A DNA stretch of 64,000 nt, taken from JAWKOK01 sp963698255 (lineage in GTDB: Bacteria > Chloroflexota > Anaerolineae > Caldilineales > Caldilineaceae). Positions 36,685 through 45,564 of this stretch are shown here, piece by piece. Position 1 is the stretch's first letter; every line of letters starts with the position of its first letter. The notes under the pieces were generated by a model that was not told where the DNA came from, searched no databases, and saw only the letters and a list, made by a program, of their open reading frames with translations. The translations under genes and the position numbers were made by a program. The stretch spans positions 434,001 through 498,000 of the forward strand of contig CAVOQD010000030.1 of assembly GCA_963698255.1 (NCBI GenBank). The letters run 5' to 3'.

Positions 36685-38013
36685 CTACGACGCAAACGCC
36701 GGCAAATGCTCTGCATGCGCCTCGATCAATGCAGTAGCCAACGCCCGGGCCTCGTCAGGAATCGTCAACGCACCCTCCAGCAGGACCGTCTGAACCACCA
36801 GATTGAGGTCGCCGCTAAGCGCCGCGTCAACGGTCATCTCGGCGATGAGTGAGCGGTGGGCGATCTGGTGGCGCAGCGTCGGCGAAATCTCGCCCACGTC
36901 CAGCGTGCGCACACCATTTTCGTCGATGAGCGCCATGCCTTCCACGATGGCATCCCTGGGCACGCCGGGCACACGGCCGGCGTTGGGCAGATTGGCCGAG
37001 AAGATGCCGCTGCCCTCGCCGGCCAGACATTGGAGGATGATGATCAGTTGCTCGTGCTCGCCCGGCGTGTGGGCGAAGACCGCTTCGTCGACCGGCATAT
37101 CGCCCGCGGCCACCGAGGCCATGTGCGCAAAGCCGGCGTCGCCGGCGGCAATGGTGCCCTCGAAGCTGAAGGCGTCCACGCCCAGCGTGCGGCCATAGTA
37201 AGCGTTCTGGCGACAGAGCGCGGGGAAGAACTCGGTCACATGGCGGTCGAGCACAGCCGGAAACGCGCCGTACAGATCGTACAGTTCCCAACTGAAGCGT
37301 GCCGCGCCCGAGAACGGCACTCCCGGCGCCGGCAGTGCAGGCGGCTGTTTCGCCAGCGCTCGTTCAACATGGAACCAGGCATCGGCGCCATGATGACGGA
37401 ACTCGGTGATCCAGGTGCAGTGGTTGACGCCGATGGCGGTCAGCGATGTCTCCGCCTGGGGCAGCCCGGCCAGTTCGGCCAAGTAGGCCTGAACGTGGTT
37501 GACGCCGTGACAGAGACCGATGGCCGGGACACCGGTCGCCTTGCGCATGCCGCGCACGATGGCGGTCATGGGGTTGGCGTAGGAGATCAGCAGCGCGTCG
37601 GGGCAGAGGTCGGCCACATCTTGCGCGATAGCCACGCCCAGCGGCACATGGCGCAGCGCTCGCGAGATCCCGCCGGGCATGACCGAATCGCCCACCGGCT
37701 GGAAGATGCCGAACGTGCGCGGGATAAAGACATCCTGCTCCCAGCCGCGGCGCCCGCCGACGCCAAAGGTGCAGACGATGACGTCCGCACCGGGCAGCGA
37801 AGTGCGTCGATCCAGGGTCGCAGTCAGCGTCACCGGCGCCTGCTTCATGGCGACCATCCGCTCGACCACGCCCTGGGCAACGGCCAGGTTCTCGGCATGC
37901 GTGTCGACCAAATGCACGTCCCAGTCGCCCCCGGCCAGAATCATGTCTGCAACCAACCCCTGCGTGAAGACAACGCTCCCCGCGCCGATGATGACGATTT
38001 TGGTGTGGTTCAT
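36685..38013 (-). CDS. GH4 family glycosidase (alpha-galactosidase/alpha-glucuronidase-like)
   Basis: 442 residues, intact. NAD-binding start TKIVIIGAGSVVFTQGLVAD, GDSVMPGGISRALRHVP, ISYANPMTA, and the metal/catalytic segment IGLCHGVNHVQAYLA with GVNHCTWITEF. This Cys-His and Asn-His pattern is typical of GH4, which uses NAD+, Mn2+ and redox elimination rather than retaining chemistry. ATG at 38013 with TAAGGAGGA upstream. It probably acts on alpha-linked galactosides or glucuronides in the cytoplasm. The sulfatase at 38101 reads the same way just upstream. Confidence 0.88.
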   Translation of the reverse strand: MNHTKIVIIGAGSVVFTQGLVADMILAGGDWDVHLVDTHAENLAVAQGVVERMVAMKQAPVTLTATLDRRTSLPGADVIVCTFGVGGRRGWEQDVFIPRTFGIFQPVGDSVMPGGISRALRHVPLGVAIAQDVADLCPDALLISYANPMTAIVRGMRKATGVPAIGLCHGVNHVQAYLAELAGLPQAETSLTAIGVNHCTWITEFRHHGADAWFHVERALAKQPPALPAPGVPFSGAARFSWELYDLYGAFPAVLDRHVTEFFPALCRQNAYYGRTLGVDAFSFEGTIAAGDAGFAHMASVAAGDMPVDEAVFAHTPGEHEQLIIILQCLAGEGSGIFSANLPNAGRVPGVPRDAIVEGMALIDENGVRTLDVGEISPTLRHQIAHRSLIAEMTVDAALSGDLNLVVQTVLLEGALTIPDEARALATALIEAHAEHLPAFAS

Positions 38014-38100
38014 TGAGAGTCCTCCTTACGTCGGGAAAGAACAAAGATCGAAGCGCAAAGACCGGCTCGCCCAATCGTTCTTCGTTCTTTGTTCCTCGTC

Positions 38101-39544
38101 CTACCGCCACTCCTCCGACCAGCCCCGGGTCTTCAGATCGCTGCGGATGCGCCATTCGAGGAGGGCGTCGAGCAGTTCGCGTTTCTTGTCCGCAAACTCC
38201 GGGTCGTCCCAGAGATTGTGGTTCTCTTCGGGATCGTCCTCCAGGTCGAAGAGTTGGCCGAAGGGTTCGTCCAGGAAGTGGACCAGCTTCCAGTTGCGGC
38301 TGCGCACCATGGTCATGAAGTCGGTCTCTGGAGGATGGCGTCGCGCGGGTGTTCGGCGAAGACGTAGGGAGCGCTCGGCCCAGGCCTCGCCTTGCAGGGC
38401 GGGCAGCAGCGTTTCGGCCTCCATGCTCTCGGGCACGGGCACTTGGGCCAGGTCGAGGATGGTGGGGCCGATGTCCATCAACTGGCAGAGACCGTCCAGC
38501 GTGCGCGGCCCCTCGAAGCGCCCCGGCGACCAGACGATGACCGGCATGCGCGTGATGATGTCGTACATCGTCCACTTCTGGCTGTGGCCGTGGTCGCCCA
38601 GCGCGTCGCCGTGGTCGGAGGTGAAGATGACGACGGCGTTGTCCAGATAGCCTTTGTTGTCCAGCGATGCCAGGATCTCGCCGACCTTGTCGTCGATCAT
38701 GGTGACGTTGGCCAGGTAGTAGGCGCGCTGTCGATGGCGCTGCTCGCGCGTCGGGTTGAGCTGATGGACGACCGAGTCGTGGTCGACCTCGGCGTTGTGT
38801 CGGCGCATGGCTGCGAAGGGCGGCGGCTGGCTGCCGGTATCCTCGTCGGTCACCTCGGCCAGGGGCAGGTCGCGACCCAGATAGCGTTCGGCATATTCGG
38901 GCGTGGGGTCGTAGGGCGGATGGGGACCGGGGAAGCCGATCTCCAGGAAGAGCGGGCCGTCGGGCACGGGCTTGGTGTCGATCCACCAGGTGGCCATGTC
39001 GCCGACGAACATGTCGGAATGCATGTCCTCGGGCAGCTTCCACTCGAACGCGCCCAGCCGCTCGTTGTAGTCGGGCAGTTGGCGGTAGAGTTCGCGCTGC
39101 TGCTTGACCAGTCCCCGCGCATGCAGCGCCTTGTCCCACTCGTCGAAGTAGTAGCGCTCCTCCAGAAAACGGTCCTTGTTCTCGACCACGTAGCGCTCGT
39201 GGAAACCCAGCGGCGTGTGGTAGGGATAGGTGTGCATCTTGCCGATGTTGATGCAGGTGTAGCCGCTGTCGGCCAGCGCCTCGACCCACGAATGGCGCCA
39301 CTGGTCGGCATTCTTGAGGATGCCGGTGGTGTGGGGATAGTAGCCGGTGAAGATGCTGGCGCGCGACGGTGCGCACGAGGGCGCGGTGATGTGGCAGTTG
39401 GTGAAGGTGACGCCTTCGTTCGACCAGCCGATCCAGGTTGGGCGTGTCCATGTAGTCAAAGCCCAGGGCACGGATGGTGTCGAAGCGCTGCTGGTCGGTG
39501 ATGATGAAGATGATGTTGGGTCGTGGGTCGGGTTGAGTTGGCAT
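38101..39544 (-). CDS. Sulfatase / arylsulfatase family (three frameshifts)
   Basis: About 481 residues. Start MPTQPDPRPNIIFIITDQQR gives the first metal Asp. After a slip near 39415 the formylglycine motif appears: ITAPSCAPSRASIFTGYYP, CxPSR type, Cys being the residue converted to formylglycine. Later IFTSDHGDALGDHG and the QKWTMYDIITRMPVIVWSPG region complete the metal site. Two compensating slips near 38370 and 38335 affect only ~12 residues. No signal peptide is seen, so it may desulfate imported saccharides or act on another ester. No formylglycine-generating enzyme is present in the window. Confidence 0.85.
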
Positions 39545-39720
39545 GGTTGGCTCGCTTTTTTGTTACAGATGGACATGGATGGTTTGGGCGTCTGGAATGT
39601 ATGTTCGCTGCAGATTCATCTGTGTGATCTGTGATTTTGACGGTCGTTGATGATAGTAGAATAGCGCATTGTGGAAAATCTGAACACCGGTCCTCTTCTA
39701 TAGCAGCTTCTCACTTGCTT
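39545..39720. other. Intergenic region upstream of the imuA promoter
   Basis: About 176 bases between divergent genes; with the imuA promoter and leader the gap totals 335. Only a trace of the CTGTG/CAGATTC-type dispersed repeat near 39610-39635 is seen. No gene. Confidence 0.4.
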
Positions 39721-39749
39721 TTGACACTAGAACATTTGTTCTGTATACT
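39721..39749 (+). promoter_or_regulatory. SOS promoter of imuA-imuB-dnaE2 with LexA-type box
   Basis: TTGACA at 39721-39726, a spacer of exactly 17, and TATACT at 39744-39749. Inside the spacer is GAACATTTGTTC (39730-39741), the GAAC-N4-GTTC palindrome bound by LexA in Firmicutes, Actinobacteria and several Chloroflexota. LexA bound there would block RNA polymerase, so the cassette should be switched on by DNA damage. No lexA gene lies in the window. The leader to the imuA ATG is about 125 bases. Confidence 0.85.
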
Positions 39750-39879
39750 CTTCGCAATCTCAAGTTCAAACTCGCTCTACCCCTGAACATTGAACTGAAT
39801 ACATAACTGAATACATAATCGACAAACTTCGCAGCCTTCATTGTTGACCTGTCCACATTGGATCAACAGCAGACAAACC

Positions 39880-40683
39880 ATGGCCAGTCGCAAGCGTCAG
39901 CGGTTGGAGAGTACAGTTGCCGCCATTCAGAAACGATATGGACGACAAGCGCTCCAACGCGGGACAAAGCTCCGCCCACCCGCACCCAAATCCCATATTT
40001 CAACAGGCTTCGCAGAGCTGGACTCGATAACCGGTTGCGGCGGCGCGCCATCGGATGGAATTACCATTATTAGCGGACAGAGCACCTCGGGCAAACTCAC
40101 ACTGGCATACAAGACACTGGCTAACGCCCAGCGGGATAGATCGTTGAAAACGGCTCAACATCTCGTGGCCATCGTCGACATGAACCACCAGAATGATCCG
40201 GACTACTTATCCCGTTGCGGCATCGATCTCGACCATCTGCTATTGGTACGCAATCAGGCCGGTCTTGAGGTCGATTCCCTGTTGATCGATCTAGTGCGCA
40301 CCAGAGAGTTGCGCGTGATTCTGCTTGATACGTTGGCCGATCTGCTGGCAGACCGAAGCATTGCGCAGCGCTTTACTCGAAATCTTGGGCTCTTGGGCCA
40401 TACACTGCGTGAGGCCAATTGCGCGCTCCTGGTGGTGGATGAACCGCAGCCACCCTGGCAACGTTGGCAGCCGGTTGGTCTCCAAAACGGCCGAAGAACT
40501 GTCCGCCACAATGCCAGCCTACATGTGGAACTCCGTCGCGAGCGTTGGTTACGCCGAGATCGAGAACTGATTGGCTACCAAGCTAGAGCCTGCATCCTGC
40601 GTAGCCGCTGGCGTCAAGACCAGCCATCAGCAACCATCGACATTCGATTCAACGGCACGGTCTCGGCCCACTCATCCTGGTGA
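39880..40683 (+). CDS. imuA: ImuA-like RecA-fold mutasome protein
   Basis: 267 residues with a RecA-like core. TGFAELDSITGCGGAPSDGI leads to a Walker A-like IISGQSTSGKLTLAYK, where Leu replaces the usual Thr after Gly-Lys. Walker B-like strands RVILLDTLADLLAD and CALLVVDEPQPPW follow, then a basic C-terminus (ELRRERWLRRDRELIGYQAR). ImuA and the actinobacterial ImuA' bridge RecA and ImuB in the damage-induced mutasome. ATG at 39880 is used; an upstream in-frame TTG at 39841 is less likely. Six bases separate it from imuB. Confidence 0.82.
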   Translation: MASRKRQRLESTVAAIQKRYGRQALQRGTKLRPPAPKSHISTGFAELDSITGCGGAPSDGITIISGQSTSGKLTLAYKTLANAQRDRSLKTAQHLVAIVDMNHQNDPDYLSRCGIDLDHLLLVRNQAGLEVDSLLIDLVRTRELRVILLDTLADLLADRSIAQRFTRNLGLLGHTLREANCALLVVDEPQPPWQRWQPVGLQNGRRTVRHNASLHVELRRERWLRRDRELIGYQARACILRSRWRQDQPSATIDIRFNGTVSAHSSW

Positions 40684-40689
40684 CCCGCT

Positions 40690-41877
40690 ATGAGCGTTCT
40701 TTGTTGCCATATCTCAGATTTTTTGATGGGCCTGACACTGCGTCAGCATCCTGCCTTGGCAGAGAAGCCGCTGGCCCTGCTCGGTCCGGATGAGCGGATT
40801 TGGGCCACATCAAACATAGCACGCGACAGTGGCGTATGCATTCAGATGTCGCAGCGTCAGGCGCAGATGCGTTGCCCGGATGTGGTGCTGCACCCAGCCG
40901 ATCTACAGGCCGGCCGGAGCGAACAGGCCGCGCTGTTGGCGACGCTGGCTCGTTGGCAATTGCCCATCGAGCCGCTCGGGTGGGGGCTGGCCTATGTCGA
41001 TCTTCGTTCGGTTGCGCTCTCGGCTGATGATGTGCGCCTGTTGGCCCCGGAACTGGGCCGCAACATCCAACAGACGTTGGGTCAAGCCCTGACACCTTCC
41101 ATCGGCTGGGATTCGGGGAAATTCACGGCAAGGGCCGCAGCCCTGGTTGCCCGGCCAGGTCACATACGACTGGTCGAAAAGGCCGGAGAAAAGTCTTTCC
41201 TCTCCGGTCTGCCCATCACCATGTTGCCGCTTCCTGTTCAATCGCTCCAGTCTCTGCACTGGTTGGGCATCCGTACATTGGGACAATTTGCCGGATTGCC
41301 TACGACCGCAGTGCTTCAGCGATTCGGTACGGCCGGCCAGACGGCCCAACGCTGGGCCAGGGGCAAAGATGACCGGCCCGTGGTCAACGGCACGGTGGAC
41401 AGGCCCACAGTGATCGATATCGATATCGATCCGCCCAGCGGCCTGCTGGCTCCTATTGTGGAATCTGTCATGGCCGGAGTGGGTCCACTGTTGGTCGAAG
41501 CAGAAGCGCGGTTGCAGGGCTGGCGACGCCTGCATCTCGAGTTGGTGTGTGTCGACGGCCAACAGCCCCACACCGAGTTGTTTTTTATGCAAGCGACCAC
41601 TGATCAAGCCAAGATACGCGCCGGCTTGACAGCCCGTTTGCAGGCGCTCAACTGGCCGTCAGAGGCCAGTTCGGTCTCCGTCACCATTTTGGAGGCGACC
41701 GACCTGCCCATTCAGCAGATGGCCCTATTCCCGGAATTGACCGAAGAAGCGACCTCGCCGGAAAAACCGGCGTCAGAACTGGTCGGGAAGTACGGACCGG
41801 TCTTTTTCCGCAGTCGTTTGACCCATGCAGGACACCCAGTTGCAGCACGGCGTTGTCAATTGCAACCGGCGCCATGA
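40690..41877 (+). CDS. imuB: ImuB, catalytically inactive Y-family polymerase with clamp-binding motif
   Basis: 395 residues. Y-family fold, but the first catalytic Asp is replaced (SVLCCHISDFLMGLTL has His where DinB has Asp), and the SxDE motif of the palm is missing (PLGWGLAYVDLRSVA). This is as expected for ImuB, which recruits rather than copies. A helix-hairpin-helix-like LHWLGIRTLGQFAGLPTTAV follows. The little-finger end carries a beta-clamp-binding peptide QMALF (within IQQMALFPEL). The stop overlaps the next start (ATGA). Confidence 0.88.
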   Translation: MSVLCCHISDFLMGLTLRQHPALAEKPLALLGPDERIWATSNIARDSGVCIQMSQRQAQMRCPDVVLHPADLQAGRSEQAALLATLARWQLPIEPLGWGLAYVDLRSVALSADDVRLLAPELGRNIQQTLGQALTPSIGWDSGKFTARAAALVARPGHIRLVEKAGEKSFLSGLPITMLPLPVQSLQSLHWLGIRTLGQFAGLPTTAVLQRFGTAGQTAQRWARGKDDRPVVNGTVDRPTVIDIDIDPPSGLLAPIVESVMAGVGPLLVEAEARLQGWRRLHLELVCVDGQQPHTELFFMQATTDQAKIRAGLTARLQALNWPSEASSVSVTILEATDLPIQQMALFPELTEEATSPEKPASELVGKYGPVFFRSRLTHAGHPVAARRCQLQPAP

Positions 41878-42134
41878 CCCGTCTGTGGCCTCAGGGTGAG
41901 GAGATCAGTGTCTTTGTCGATCATCAAGGTCGGCCCATAGAGTTCCGTTGGCAACATAGGCGATATCGCTTGCAACATATTCAACAGCGTTGGCAGGTTG
42001 ACACGGATTGGTGGGATGAAAACGGACGCGTGTGGCACGAGTACTTTGCCGTCACCTCCACAGACGGTCGCCTCTGGGTGTTGTATCAAGACCTGTTGAC
42101 GCAGATCTGGTACCTGTCCAAGCTTTACGATTGA
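41874..42134 (+). CDS. Small DUF6504-like protein of the mutasome operon
   Basis: 86 residues, start overlapping the imuB stop. Aromatic-rich: WPQGEEISVFVDHQGRPIEF, then WQVDTDWWDENGRVWHEYFA and WVLYQDLLTQIWYLSKLYD. This matches the short proteins found between imuB and dnaE2, or fused to imuB, in many bacteria. Its position predicts a role as accessory mutasome subunit; no biochemical function is known to me. Confidence 0.72.
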   Translation: MTRLWPQGEEISVFVDHQGRPIEFRWQHRRYRLQHIQQRWQVDTDWWDENGRVWHEYFAVTSTDGRLWVLYQDLLTQIWYLSKLYD

Positions 42135-42148
42135 ACCATGACTGAATC

Positions 42149-45100
42149 ATGTCCATACCGCCATACGCCGAGCTTCATTGCCATAGCTACTATTCGCTGC
42201 TGGACGGTGCATCGTCGCCCGAAGCATTGGTTGAGCAGGCGAAACACCTTGGGCTGACCGCCTTGGCGCTGACCGATCACGACAGCTTGGCCGGGACGGT
42301 GCGCTTCCGGATGGCGGCACAGGCGGCAGACTTGCATTCGGTCATCGGTGCAGAATTGACGCTTGAAAACGGCCATCATCTTACGCTGCTGGCCGAAACC
42401 CAAGCCGGCTATGCCAACCTCTGTCAACTCATCACTCAATCACGGCTGGCACAACTGCCGGAGATAATCTCAGACGAAATCGTACCCGAAGCGTGGCCGG
42501 GCAAGATAGCGCCACGATTGCGCTGGGAGACGCTGGCCCGGCATCATCAGGGGTTGATTGCTTTGAGCGGCTGCCGCAAAGGTCCGATCCTTGCACCGCT
42601 CCAAGAAGGCCGTCTCCAAGAGGCTGAACGCAACGCACAGCAGTTGACCGATCTATTTGGCCGGGATTCTCTTTTCTTCGAGTTGCAACATCACGATTTG
42701 CCCGACGATGAACAACTTATCGAGGCCGCTGCTGCACTTGCAGACAGATTGGGCCTGCTCACTGTGGCCACCAACAACGTACACTATGCCCATGCCGACG
42801 ACAGCCGCCTGCGAGACGTCCTCATCGCTATAAACAATCTGGAGACATTGAGACAGGCGCGGCAGGCAGGCCGACTGCCGCTCAACCACCAGTATGCACT
42901 TGCGTCGCCGCAGGAGATGGCCCGGCGCTTTCACAGACATCCGGACGCGCTGCATCGCAGCGTAGAAATTGCGACCCGCTGCCAAACATCACAGGACTTC
43001 TCCAATCAACGGCTCCCCCAATTCGTGCCGGACGACCCGAGCGCCCCCTCATCCGAGTTCGGTTATCTGTACAAGCTCTGCCATGAAGGTCTATCGCTTC
43101 GCTATCCGGCGTTGCGACCGCAAGTGCTCAAGCAGTTGGCCCACGAACTCGACGTCATCGAACAAGCAGGTCTGGCCGGTTATTTCTTGGTGGTATGGGA
43201 CATTGTCCGTTTTGCCAAAAGCAAGCGCATTCGTTGCCAGGGACGCGGTTCGGCAGCCAATTCCGTGGTCGCGTTTCTGCTCGGCATCACCAACATCGAT
43301 CCCATTGCGCACAATCTGCTTTTCGAACGCTTTCTGAGCATTGATCGCTATACCACGCCCGATGTCGATATCGATTTTGATGCAGGCCGCCGCGAAGAAG
43401 TGATCCAGTACATCTACGAGCGCTACGGACGACGACATGCAGCCATGGTCTGCAACACCGTGACCTACCGAGCACGCAGCGCCATCCGCGATCTGGGCAA
43501 AGTGCTGGCATTCCCCGAACCGGTGCTGGATCGCCTGGTCAGGACCATTGATACACATTCACCCACCGCCGCAGCAGAGCAGATCGAGCAACTGATCCCG
43601 GAGGATGAACAATCCTCGATCGGCGAACATCCGCTCAGTCTGCTGGCCGACCTGATGCGGCGCATCGACGGGTGTCCTCGCCATCTAGGCATTCACAGCG
43701 GCGGCATGGTGGTCACAGCTCAGCCGTTGGACCAAGTCGTGCCCTTGGAACCGGCCACAGCACCGGGCCGCATCATCTGCCAGTGGGACAAGGATAGCAT
43801 TGAAGATGTGGGTCTCATCAAAATCGACATCCTTGGGTTGCGGACCATGGGTCTCATCACAGAAGCGATCCAGTCAATAGAAGCGTTCGACGGCCAAGCA
43901 CCCAACTTGGATGAGATAGGGTTGGATGATCCGGAGATCTTTGCCATGCTTCATCGTGCCGACACCATTGGCACATTTCAGGTCGAGAGTCGGGCACAGC
44001 AACAGATGTTGCCGCGCATGAAGCCGACCTGCTTCGAAGAGATCGCCATCCAGATCGCCATCATCCGGCCTGGTCCGATTCAAGGCGGCGCAGTCCACCC
44101 ATTTCTGCGCCGCCGCGCCGGTGTAGAGCCAGTCGCCTACCTACATGAAAGCCTGCGTCCGGTGCTCGAAGAGACGATGGGGGTTCTGCTCTATCAGGAA
44201 CAGGCGATTCGCGCCGCCGTGGAGGTGGCCGGGTTTTCGCCGAGCGAGGCGGACATGTTGCGCCGCGCCATGTCGCGCAGCCGTTCGGAAGAGGCCATGG
44301 ACGCCATGCGCTCCCGCTTTCTGGCAGGTGCGCAACAACGTGGCATCGACCCGGACACCGCCAACGCCATCTATGATCAGTTGGCCGCGTTCTCGGGATA
44401 TGGATTTTGCAAATCGCACGCTGCCAGTTTTGCCCTTCTTGCCTACCAGACGCTTGTTCTCAAACGCTACTATCCAGCCCACTTTTACATGGCGCTGCTA
44501 AACAACCAGCCCATGGGGTTCTATTCCAGCGAAGTTGTGGCGGGAGACGCCAGGCGACATGGGATCGATCTACTGCCCGTTGATATCAGCCGCAGCAAAT
44601 GGCAGTATGCCATCGAAATGAAAAAACAGCGTGGGAGCCCAGCATTGCGCATAGGGTTTTCAGCGGTGCATGGTTTGGGCGAACAAGCATGGCAACAGAT
44701 CGATGCGGTCCGAACTGAACGACCGTTTTCGAATCTGAACGACTTCTGCCGACGAACACGCATCGACAAGGATGTGATCGCCAATCTGATCCGTGCCGGT
44801 GCGTTCGACGCATTCGGTTCCCGCCGCGAGTTGTTATGGGCGCTAGGCGATATCAACGATCTGCCGGACACATTGGCCCTCGAATGGTCGACCATCCCGG
44901 CCGAGCTTCCGCCCCTCCCAGCCATTGAGCAGACGGCCTGGGAGTATGAACTGCTCGGCCTATCACCCGAAATGCAGGTTATGGCGCACTATCGCTCTTG
45001 GCTGCGCCGGCATCGAGTCCTGAGCACTTGGCAGGTCAAGCATCAAGCAACTCCGGGCCAACGTATACTGGTCGGCGGCATGGTGGTCATCCGCCAACGA

Positions 45101-45310
45101 CCGGCTACGGCGAAGGGGATTATGTTTATCTCACTTGAGGATGAGAGTGGGCTGGTCGATCTGGTCATCAAGCCCAGAGTGTATGACCGCCTGCGCGCTA
45201 TCTTGCGCGGTCAATCGTTGCTGATCTGCTCGGGCATTGTTCAACAAGCCGACGGCGTTACCAGTTGTCTAATTCATGACGCACAGCCGTTACCCATTGA
45301 CGTTGGGTAG
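42149..45310 (+). CDS. dnaE2: Error-prone DNA polymerase III alpha subunit DnaE2 (ImuC)
   Basis: 1,053 residues, complete. N-terminal PHP domain (AELHCHSYYSLLDGASSPEA, ALALTDHDSLAGTVRF). C-family polymerase palm with metal aspartates in TTPDVDIDFDAGRREE and the preceding RIRCQGRGSAANSVVAF. Fingers and HhH region (SGYGFCKSHAASFALLAYQT) and C-terminal OB fold (GQRILVGGMVVIRQRPATAK) follow. The size, the absence of the long C-terminal tail of DnaE1, and operon context identify DnaE2. It would perform mutagenic translesion synthesis with ImuB. Not one frameshift in 3.2 kb. Confidence 0.93.
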   Translation: MSIPPYAELHCHSYYSLLDGASSPEALVEQAKHLGLTALALTDHDSLAGTVRFRMAAQAADLHSVIGAELTLENGHHLTLLAETQAGYANLCQLITQSRLAQLPEIISDEIVPEAWPGKIAPRLRWETLARHHQGLIALSGCRKGPILAPLQEGRLQEAERNAQQLTDLFGRDSLFFELQHHDLPDDEQLIEAAAALADRLGLLTVATNNVHYAHADDSRLRDVLIAINNLETLRQARQAGRLPLNHQYALASPQEMARRFHRHPDALHRSVEIATRCQTSQDFSNQRLPQFVPDDPSAPSSEFGYLYKLCHEGLSLRYPALRPQVLKQLAHELDVIEQAGLAGYFLVVWDIVRFAKSKRIRCQGRGSAANSVVAFLLGITNIDPIAHNLLFERFLSIDRYTTPDVDIDFDAGRREEVIQYIYERYGRRHAAMVCNTVTYRARSAIRDLGKVLAFPEPVLDRLVRTIDTHSPTAAAEQIEQLIPEDEQSSIGEHPLSLLADLMRRIDGCPRHLGIHSGGMVVTAQPLDQVVPLEPATAPGRIICQWDKDSIEDVGLIKIDILGLRTMGLITEAIQSIEAFDGQAPNLDEIGLDDPEIFAMLHRADTIGTFQVESRAQQQMLPRMKPTCFEEIAIQIAIIRPGPIQGGAVHPFLRRRAGVEPVAYLHESLRPVLEETMGVLLYQEQAIRAAVEVAGFSPSEADMLRRAMSRSRSEEAMDAMRSRFLAGAQQRGIDPDTANAIYDQLAAFSGYGFCKSHAASFALLAYQTLVLKRYYPAHFYMALLNNQPMGFYSSEVVAGDARRHGIDLLPVDISRSKWQYAIEMKKQRGSPALRIGFSAVHGLGEQAWQQIDAVRTERPFSNLNDFCRRTRIDKDVIANLIRAGAFDAFGSRRELLWALGDINDLPDTLALEWSTIPAELPPLPAIEQTAWEYELLGLSPEMQVMAHYRSWLRRHRVLSTWQVKHQATPGQRILVGGMVVIRQRPATAKGIMFISLEDESGLVDLVIKPRVYDRLRAILRGQSLLICSGIVQQADGVTSCLIHDAQPLPIDVG

Positions 45311-45564
45311 AATCTACATATTTGCGCCTTCGTTGGGTGCTAAGGACGGCGACGCAAATCAGGCCTTCGGCAGCATCGACGCAGATTCGTGCGCCTATCG
45401 ACACTTTTTTATCGATCTCATTTTGTTAGTGGCTAAACCGGCTCGGCGAGCTTGATGTTTTGCTCAAAGAGAGCGGGTGATACAATGGAAGCCATAGTTG
45501 TATAGACTATCGTCCATAAGCCGCAAATCAATAGGCGCCAGCCAAACAATGTTCGAGGGAGAAC

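Noticed and set aside
37364..39544. 726-codon minus-strand frame spanning the sulfatase and part of the GH4 gene
   Set aside because: Only its first ~43 codons are the true sulfatase N-terminus; the rest is Arg/Pro-rich out-of-frame reading of two real genes.
40690..41877. Active DinB-type translesion polymerase
   Set aside because: The palm-domain metal acids are absent, which fits ImuB rather than Pol IV.
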